The translations under genes and the position numbers were made by a program. The notes beneath the pieces are model-generated. The model made no database searches and was not told the origin of the DNA. It saw only the letters and a program-made list of their open reading frames with translations. Of a stretch of DNA of 64,000 bases, positions 57,120 through 64,000 are shown piece after piece. This DNA is from Plasmodiophora brassicae (Eukaryota; Endomyxa: Phytomyxea; Phytomyxea; Plasmodiophorida), in the NCBI GenBank assembly GCA_036867785.1, contig CP145409.1, positions 1,612,001-1,676,000 on the forward strand. Direction: 5' to 3'. Positions within the stretch are counted from its first letter, which is position 1. Every line of letters starts with the position of its first letter.

Positions 57120-59734
57120 GTGACGTGTGCTGGTAGGCCGGGTGGGAGTCACCGGACCGCTGGCGGGCCTGCTGTGCCGCCGGGCGCCCTGCGCGACGGC
57201 GTCGTCGAGCTCGAGCAGATTCGTGTGATGCTGTGTGAGGCGGAGCGAATCGCTGCCATGCCTGGACAGTTTCCTGGATCCGCGATGCTGAACCTATCGA
57301 TGCAGGATGACACCTACAGTGACAAATCGATCGCCGACCTTGAACGACGTTCTTCGTCACGCCGTCGAGTTCTTGAGTTCCAGGCTGTCCTGTCGACGTA
57401 CGAATTCTACATGATGTCGAACGTGTACGACATCCTGTCCATGAAACAAGCGGCGCTGGAGCGTATCCGCAGCCTGTGTGACGGCAACGATGTCGCGGCC
57501 GTTGAGAAGACTGATGACGAGATCGTCCGCGCGCTTGTCCGCCTCTCGCAAACACAGTTCAAGGGCATTCCCGATGATGACGCCGACCCCTTCAGGGAGC
57601 ACGTGATCGCAGAGCGCCGAGTTCACAACGTCAAGCCGTGCGTCAACGTGTTAGCCCTCCGGGATTCCCAAACTGTCGATATCCCCGCTCTGCAATTCTG
57701 GGCAGACGCCGATGTCAACGCGAAATCCATTCGAGTCGCGGCAGAACGCACTGCCGAACAGGTGGCCGCCTCGTATTCTATGGTCGAATCGCTGATCGCC
57801 ACTCATCACGAGTGGCTGAACCTTGTGGACCGCTTATCGGATGCGATCGACGGGATAAGGAAGCTTGTGGAGTGGACGGCGACGGCAGCGGACATACCTG
57901 AAATGAACCACGATTACGTCCTGTCCTTGAAACTTGTTTGGGATTGCGGCCGCGATCATAAATCCTTGGCGCGGTACGCCGCAATCGCACACGACGTGTT
58001 CCAAGTGGCTGGGTGGCGCCTGTCGGCCCTCACTGACAGGATCAACTACGTGTTCCCTCCTGACATCTCCTGTGGGCTATTAGCGGACGGATCCAATGGT
58101 GCAGAAGAATCGAAGAAGAAACGACGCAACAAGAAGAAGAGGAAGAAGCATCGTCAGCAAGGAACCGCCCCACGGCCACCGGTTAATGCAACCGACGACG
58201 AACCGAGGGAGGCCGTTTCGTCCATTCCGGCGGCGTCATCCGGTTTGGTGTCACCATTGCCGCAGCAGCAAACCTCTGCAAATGGGAACGCCACTACTAG
58301 GGCAGAGGCCGACCTGCCTGCTTCATTCCCACCTGCCGAGACCGTACCCCTAACGGCGTCCGAGGACTCTTGCACCGTTGTGTTGCAGCAGGAGATCAAC
58401 GCTACAGGAGAACCGGATGCTGTCCCAGCAATCGATGAGCCCAGAACAATGGAAGATGGCACGGTTTTAGCAGCATTTCCCTGTGCAGTTGAGGTACAAG
58501 CTGAGAACAGCAGCGCTCCAGACACGACCACGCCAGCCTCATCGGAACCGTTACGACCTGACAAGGATGTGGTGACGCTTGGCACTGTCTGTGTTGCAAC
58601 GCCAGGGGCGAACCTTGATCATCATCAGTACCAGGTCATTCGTGTACCCGAAGGCTACCTGCAACGCCCGGTCATATTCTACACCGTTCCCATGCCAGGC
58701 AGCTACTCGGATACGTTCTTGGGCAACGAGCTGCTGTCTTTCGTCAGGAACACGGACGCCCAGCTGAGCATCGACAATGTCATCAGGGACCGTATCCGGA
58801 AGCAGGTTGAAGCGCATGTCGCAGCGTGCTGCCGTCAGTGTTCGCTCGTCGTGTCCGGGTCTACCGCGGCCGGCCTCAATTTGTACGCGCCTATGAGCAA
58901 CCTGGACCTCGTCATCGTCAACGCGGACCCTGTTGTGCTGCCGTACCGCGGCTTGGAAACGCTGGCCGCTGTCATCACCTCGCAAGACGCGATGTTTTTC
59001 AACGTGTTCATCATCGCTAACGGGGATGGACCCGTCCTCGAATTACGCGTCCGCCACCATGCTGCCATCGTCGTGCACGTTACATGGAACGCACCACAGG
59101 TGTCGACTGCGTTGGCGTTTGCGATGAACGCTCAGTATCAGTACCCTATGTTTCGCCCGCTTCTCCTGTACCTCAAGTACTTCCTGTTCATGCACGGCCT
59201 GAAGTTCCCGTCAACCGGCGGCCTGTTTCCGGCCCTGCTTCAGACTCTTGTCCTGGTGCATCTCAGGGTATGTACGGGGACGATCGATCTGGAGATCTGC
59301 GACAGTAACCCTGTAGTACCCTAGTTGAACGTTGTCGATTGCGCGACCTCGCTAGGGCGCTGTTTGCAGTCGTTCTTCGTGCATTATGGCATGAACTTTG
59401 ACTACGACCTGTACTGTATCTCGGTCGGCGGCGAACAGATTCTTTACCCCAGGGTAAATACCTAGTGCGGTATCCGATTCGATGCTGCTGCAGCCCAACG
59501 AATCACGCTTGCTTGGCATAGGAGTGGAAGGTGCCGTTCCCGCAAGGCATGCTGTGCGTCGACGACCCGCTGGACCCAACGGTCGACCTGGGTGGCCTGG
59601 CATTCAACTATCGCGCCGTCCAGGAGCGATTCCGCCGCGCTGCAATCGTCCTGCTGTCACGCGTGCCTGTCGGCCTGCTGGACCCGGTCCTAGTTCCCCA
59701 GCTACCTTCGCGCCCGCACCCGTCGATGACCTGA
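57120..59734 (+). CDS. Trf4/Cid1-like nucleotidyltransferase, probably catalytically inactive
   Basis: A large first exon encodes a long helical N-terminal region, a very basic stretch (KKKRRNKKKRKKHRQQ) and an acidic, Ser/Thr-rich linker. The nucleotidyltransferase domain follows: LVVSGSTAAGLNLYAPMSNL, DLVIVNADP, AIVVHVTWNAP, and FRPLLLYLKYFLFMHGL with TGGLFPALLQTLVLVHLR. Introns at about 59270-59320 and 59457-59530 lead to LQSFFVHYGMNFDYDLYCIS and VPFPQGMLCVDDPLDPTVDL, the PAP-associated domain. In active members the motif is SDIDLV, then VDI; here they read SNLDLV (58896-58913) and VHV (59072-59080), so two of three metal-binding Asp are replaced. The start is uncertain: ATGs at 57123-57260 are all possible. 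Confidence 0.75.
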
Positions 59735-59774
59735 CGCATGATACGGTGAAATGACAGTGTACCAATACCAATCA

Positions 59775-60960
59775 TCAGTGTTTCGCGATGGTGACGTATG
59801 CCTGAAGCCAGTTGTCCTTGTACACCAGCGGGTTGGTTTTGATATCGTCGAGCAGGCGCTCCCGCAGCAATGTGGTGACGTGCTCGGGGAACGCCGTCTG
59901 CCAGATATTGCTTACGACAGCCAGAAGAGAACGACGGTAGTTCCACGCGAACGTGTCGGGGTCGTCATCCCAATCCGTGTTCTGGAACGTCCGCCAATCG
60001 ATGCGCAACAGCGACATCCCGTCAACGGCCGGGTGTCCTGCGTAGAAGGGCGCCTCGAACTCGGCATTCGATCGGAAGTAGACCGCCTGGACCGCATTGA
60101 AAGACTGCTCATGCGTGATTGTTCCACTACTGAGAAGTTCGGTTAGCGTTCGTTCCATAAAACTCGAATAGTCATGCCAGGTGAACGGGCAATACGTCGA
60201 CAAGATGTTGTAGCCCGGAATGACATAGAACATGCGGGCCCCAGGTTTCGTCTCACGGTTGCGGTGTCGTAGAATACGTTCCCAGTCCTGAGCAGCGGCA
60301 TCCTCGACGCCAATCCGACTCTCTTGCGGTAGCGACCGAAACGTCGTGCCGCCCAGAAAGCCGATTTCAGCACCGATATGGGGACGCTGCGATAGCCATT
60401 GCAGAGCCGATCCGGATATGGCGATGTCGAGAATTCCATCGGGAAGCACCTGCTCGAAGAACGAAATGCCGCACAGGAAGATTCGGATAGGAGACGGGTT
60501 GCTTTCAGCCAGGGCTGCCTCGATGTCGTGACGAGACGTGAAGCACGTAGAAGTTGATGGCTCCACAGGCCAATTGGAAAACATCTGGCGAGTCGTGGCC
60601 CAGTCGTTCCCAGGTTGGTCGATCAGGAACATTGTGAAGCTTTGACCAGGACAGGCGTGTAGAATGCTCTCGAAGATGGTCAGGGATGTCCGGCCCTGTA
60701 TGACGCAAATCAACATAGACGAACCGGACCGCATGGTTACACCGAACTTGTGAACAGCCGTAGTCGGCGATCGTGACCGGGCCCCGTCGACTGCGCACAT
60801 CGTCCAAGATCTCCGGCAGCATCAGCATCAACGAGTGCGCTTGGCCGCTAGACGCGGCGTTGTACTCCCCGTCCCCAGCCATCACGACTCCAGCCATGGC
60901 TGCGGCAGGCTCCGGGACGTACATCGACAGCAGCAATGGAAACAGCCATGGCAGCGGCAT
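59775..60960 (-). CDS. SABATH-family SAM-dependent carboxyl methyltransferase-like protein
   Basis: Exons 60960-60748 and 60695-59775 (51-base GT-AG intron) give 377 residues, the family length. After a hydrophobic leader MPLPWLFPLLLSMYVPEPAA comes GDGEYNAASSGQAHSLM, VTIADYGCSQ joined to GRTSLTIFE, FLIDQPGNDWATTRQMF, IFLCGISFFEQVLPDGILDI, SGSALQWLSQRP and PGARMFYVIPGYN. These are the SAM-binding and product-binding motifs of SABATH enzymes (DLGCSSG, DLPGNDFN, SSYSLHWLSQ). SABATH enzymes methylate carboxyl groups of small acids such as salicylate or jasmonate in plants. The leader would place this one in the secretory pathway, which is unusual; an alternative start at the Met in VVMAGDGEY would remove it. 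It is convergent with the Trf4-like gene, 40 bases apart. Confidence 0.82.
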
Positions 60961-61093
60961 CGTGGACGGATAATGAAGTGTGACGACAGCCACGGCCGCC
61001 GCCCACGGCCGTACAGGACCGCGTAGCGCGCGCCGCGTCACGCCGTGGAAAAAGGCCCTGAAACGCGCACACGTCTACCAGTTGAGCAAATCG

Positions 61094-61129
61094 GGGCCCA
61101 AACAATCCGGGCCCAAACAATCCGGGCCC
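61094..61129. repeat. 15-base tandem repeat GGGCCCAAACAATCC
   Basis: Two full copies and the start of a third lie in a row. GGGCCC is palindromic. The repeat lies upstream of the SABATH gene and codes for nothing recognised. Confidence 0.85.
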
Positions 61130-61254
61130 GACGTCTCTGTCCAGCCAAGGCAGCCCGCGGCGCACGTTATTCCAGATTGTGGCTGTCCAAAGCAGACATC
61201 GTCTCCTTCGGTATTCATTACACACCACCCGTAGTTAGTCACCCTGGGTTGGGT

Positions 61255-61462
61255 CGTCACAATGGGCAATGACAATTGACCAGGACGAGGCAACCCGACC
61301 ACCCGTATGGGCTATGAGCTATGGCCCACTGCGGACTGCGAGCCAAGCCGGCCTGCGCCGTCACAATGGGCAATGACAATTGACTAGGACGAGGCAACCC
61401 GACCACCCGTATGGGCTATGGGCTATGGCCCACTGCGGACTGCGAGCCAAGCCGGCCTGCGC
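61255..61462. repeat. Two tandem copies of a 104-base unit
   Basis: Copies at 61255-61358 and 61359-61462 differ at only about two positions. The unit starts CGTCACAATGGGCAATGACA and ends near CCAAGCCGGCCTGCGC. Such high identity suggests a very recent duplication. Confidence 0.95.
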
Positions 61463-61465
61463 CGT

Positions 61466-61492
61466 GCACGGAGTGCGCGACGCACTCCGTGC
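61466..61492. repeat. Perfect 12-base inverted repeat (hairpin)
   Basis: GCACGGAGTGCG and its complement CGCACTCCGTGC are separated by CGA. It lies right after the 104-base tandem repeat. No T run follows on either side, so it does not look like a bacterial-type terminator. Confidence 0.85.
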
Positions 61493-61497
61493 GTGCG

Positions 61498-62290
61498 TCA
61501 ATCCGAGGTCCGATCGGTGGACCGGGTACAATCATACGCAAAACGTGCAGCCGTGCGGGCGTGTATCCGGGAATTGCGAAGTGGTCGACGTGGGTGACCT
61601 GCCCACGAACGAGACGGCTTGACAATCGAAGTCGTTGCTCGGCGCAGGAATAGCAGAACCGATCCCAAAAAGCAACAATCTGCGTTTTCCTTTGGGCGTC
61701 TGCCGGATAGAGCTACTGTAAGCTTACACGAGATAACGAGTGCTCCGACATCGATGTCACATGCCAGCGTCTGCGAAGGTGCCCACGGGTACAGCAACAT
61801 GTGTGCAACCGACGCTCCAGCGACGCTGCTACAAAACGTGGTGCTCTGGATGGATCCAAGCAGTATGGTCACCTTCCTCTCCTGGATCACTGTCACTAAC
61901 GAACACGTGACGATCAGGAACGCGGTGGCTCCCACAACGCCGGCCGCGACTCCCGTAGCGGATGCCACAAACGTTTGACATCCGTCTTGATGGATGGCCT
62001 TACAACCGTCAACCGGATCAACACCTTCTGTCGTTGCGATGGGTTGCAGGAATAAAGAGACAGCGAGGTTCACATTATCGGCAAGCAATATGACCTGCGA
62101 ACCCCCTTGGCCTCAGTGACGCAACGTAGAATAGTCCAGCACCTGACGCAAACTCGCAAGGATGGACGTGGTGGATGTAGCCGCTGCACATGCATGATCC
62201 GCCTGCCCGGTGTCGACATAGATGAGGTGACATATCATTCGCTCTCACGCGACGAATTCGTTCGGGTATTTCGTCCGTTGCCATCTGCAT
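61498..62290 (-). CDS. Possible membrane protein (low support)
   Basis: The minus strand has an open frame with LLADNVNLAVSLFLQPIATT, a Cys pair (GCKAIHQDGCQ) and a hydrophobic helix, GVAAGVVGATAFLIVTCSLV. Upstream, an intron ending GGTTCGCAG near 62090 could join it to ADHACAAATSTTSILASLRQ. The 3' side after about 61715 loses protein-like character. The layout, short ectodomain plus one helix, is like the small membrane proteins of the window, but splicing at both ends is uncertain. Confidence 0.35.
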
Positions 62291-62321
62291 CTTTTAACAG
62301 TACACGTGACAGCTAACTGGA

Positions 62322-63077
62322 TCACGAGGACCCGGAACTGTCATCAGAGCTGGAGACGCTGGAAGATTCATCGCCTTGGCTGCCACTACTGCTGCTGCTG
62401 TCACTGCCGCTTGAGCTGACACCACCAGGGCTCGAGAATGACCCCAAATAGGATCCCGACCCGGACCCTGCTGTCGTCACCTGAACACCAGGAGATGTAC
62501 TGTTCTTGTCAGCAACGGGTTGCACGGGAGCAGTGCCGTTGGCGCCAGAAGTAGAACCTGGGCCAGTCGCACCGGGCGTACATGGAATAGGCGTGTACCT
62601 GAACCAAACGGGTCAAATCATCTTCGAACTGCGAACCTTATTCATTACTCGATCGTTTGAACGCCACCAGAGTTACCATCGCCCATCATTAGGTCGAAGG
62701 TCTTGCAAGCTCCACCCTCTGTAACAAGCCGAGGTCAGAACAGGCGGATAGCACCGCGACGAACGGGCGTTTACCACATGTATCGACCACGATGATATTG
62801 ACGGACCCACCTGCCGCCGTCACCGGGTTCGCTTCAGACGCCTGCGTCACCGTCACCTTGAAGCATGCACCACACTGGGCCGGTGGCGGCATTGCGGCCG
62901 TCACGAACCCAGTCGGGGCCGAGACTCCACACGATGGCGCCCCCGTATCCGACGGATAGAACGTGATCTACGCCATCCGCTCAGCCTGGAAGCAAAGGCA
63001 CCTCGTGCGCGCCTGACCTGTCCTGTTTCGCCCAGAGCCGCGTCGGCCAGTGCCAGCAGCAGGAACGTGCGCAACAT
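62322..63077 (-). CDS. Secreted expansin-like protein (double-psi beta-barrel)
   Basis: Starts MLRTFLLLALADAALGETGQ (signal peptide). Introns near 63017-62968, 62776-62723 and 62635-62580 give ITFYPSDTGAPSCGVSAPTG, MPPPAQCGACFKVTVTQ, VNIIVVDTCEGGACKTFDLM and VQTIEYTPIPC. This reproduces the expansin/RlpA barrel: Tyr-containing first strand, CGAC, V-x-V-x-D (catalytic Asp in related barrels), FDL and the final x-Y-x-x-x-P-C. A long tail of Ser, Gly and Thr ends the protein; it has no clear GPI signal. Expansin-like proteins loosen cellulose- or chitin-containing walls and occur in plants, fungi and amoebozoans. No second, carbohydrate-binding domain is visible. Confidence 0.75.
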
Positions 63078-63286
63078 GATCGCTATCGACGCTCACTCGT
63101 TCTACTCTTGTCGGTGGCAATTTGTTCAGTGAGGCGCCCACCCCCGACAGTGGAACCGCGTCAAGGGTTCCGGGTGCCTGCGTGCGTCAACAGGGGAACC
63201 GTTCGAGAAATCGTTTCCAGCGGAGTCACGGCAGTTGGGACGGACAGGCACGCAGCAGGCGGGCGGGCTGCAGCTTCGGACCCCCG

Positions 63287-64000
63287 ATGGACGTCGTCCG
63301 CGCCGGCGACAGCCTGGCCGTGTCGTTCGGCGGGTCGACGGTGCTGATCGGGACGACGCGTGCGGGCGTCGACGCCGACGTCGTGCTGCTGTCGAACCAT
63401 GTGGCCGCGAGCGGCCTGCCCGCGCTCGTCCTCGAGGAGCGCTTCTCGGGCATCGTGTACGGCACCGAGCCCGTTACCAATTTCGGCCGGTAGGCGCTTC
63501 TCGTATCGCTATATGCATCGACGTTAAGTACAAATTTCTGTCAGGATTTACGTGGAAGAAATGGAGTTGTCCAAGGGTGACGCACGGCGGTATTCCAGCC
63601 ACGACATTGAGACGGCCTTCGACACCGTCCATCACGTGGCTTTCAACCAACGGATCCCCATTAACGCCGCGCTGACTGTCTCGGCGTCCAGTTCTGGTTC
63701 ACACGCCTGTCTGCACTGATACGAGGGGCATGCGTAACCGTTCCATGTGGCAGGGTTCGCCATTGGCGCATGCAACTGGATCTTCGAGACGGCGATGGAC
63801 TCGGTCGGATTCATCGTCGAGTCGTCTGGTACCGTCCGACGGCATCCCACTCCCATGGTAACGGTGTCGTTTCAGACGGATGCATCGCTCTCGACTGAGC
63901 GTCGCCACAGGATCCGTCGCGGGTGCATCTGTGCGACCATCTTGTGATCGGACCCGGCCTGCGCCCGTCGACCTGTGCAGACCCTGCGTCTGCGCTCGTC
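63287..64000 (+). CDS. INTS9: INTS9 (Integrator complex subunit 9), 5' part
   Basis: Metallo-beta-lactamase-fold, catalytically inactive partner of INTS11 in the Integrator complex. It starts MDVVRAGDSLAVSFGGSTVL; DADVVLLSNHVAASGLPALV corresponds to the INTS9 version of the region where active enzymes have HxHxDH, and FSGIVYGTEPV follows. Introns at about 63492-63550, 63687-63743 and 63857-63909 give RIYVEEMELSKGDAR, FAIGACNWIFETAMDSVGFI and RRHPTPMDPSRVHLCDHLV, matching SGYALGSSNW and THPQPMDQASL of the family. The gene runs off the window, so the beta-CASP and C-terminal domains are not seen. The N-terminus is shorter than in animals; an earlier exon is possible. Confidence 0.75.

Noticed and set aside
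61466-61492. The 12-base hairpin as a transcription terminator.
   Set aside because: No T run follows on either strand and the organism is eukaryotic.

Overview
The window is nuclear DNA of a ciliated (flagellated) eukaryotic microbe with a compact, GC-rich genome. Nearly every confidently identified gene is interrupted by short GT-AG introns (about 45-70 bases where I measured them), often with a CTAAC/CTGAC-like branch site near the 3' end. Intergenic gaps are small: several convergent genes end 27-55 bases apart. Three genes belong to the motile-cilium machinery: radial spoke protein RSPH10B, intraflagellar transport IFT172 and nexin-dynein regulatory complex DRC7. Expansin-like, hevein-like and SABATH-like genes occur together. 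A flagellated amoebozoan or similar free-living protist would fit, but I cannot assign a lineage from the sequence alone.

Layout. 0.2-9.5 kb: a divergent short-chain dehydrogenase, mitochondrial HSP90 (TRAP1), a tetraspanin, the KDEL receptor ERD2, and RSPH10B. 9.6-13.5 kb: a local tandem duplication carrying two near-identical genes for a secreted orphan protein, a decayed RSPH10B copy, and two diverged C-terminal fragments of a third gene. 14-18 kb: CDC48/p97 and an aldo-keto reductase. 18.1-20 kb: poorly resolved, possibly two small membrane proteins. 20-26.7 kb: a 946-residue secreted orphan, a secreted class 3 lipase with a degenerate GTPase-like N-terminal region, and a glutamine-rich F-box-like protein. 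27-32.3 kb: UTP4 (ribosome biogenesis), a nucleolar FKBP, a secreted GNAT acetyltransferase and the small GTPase ARFRP1. 33.2 kb: a tRNA-Asp gene. 33.5-38.8 kb: IFT172. 39-42.7 kb: a GPI-anchored hevein-domain protein, an SLC35C2-type transporter and an EF-hand protein. 42.9-46.3 kb: three tandem TatD-family nucleases. 46.6-48.4 kb: two small membrane proteins with PPxY tails and a relic of a third copy. 48.6-64 kb: DRC7, a permuted-papain hydrolase, a small Cys-tailed membrane protein, Yippee, a PHD-finger protein, an EF-hand protein, a tail-anchored coiled-coil protein, a Trf4-like nucleotidyltransferase with lost catalytic residues, a SABATH methyltransferase with a hydrophobic leader, a repeat-rich gap, an expansin-like protein, and the 5' part of INTS9.

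The genes do not form an operon. The recurrent theme is secreted or surface proteins of unknown role placed among conserved housekeeping and ciliary genes. The most interesting material is (1) the duplication at 7.4-13.5 kb, (2) families in which catalytic residues have been lost while the fold is kept (TatD, Trf4-like), (3) an IFT172 that retains a cysteine-rich zinc-finger-like C-terminus, and (4) several orphan or unusual secreted proteins. I saw no CRISPR array, no intact mobile element and no viral genome segment.
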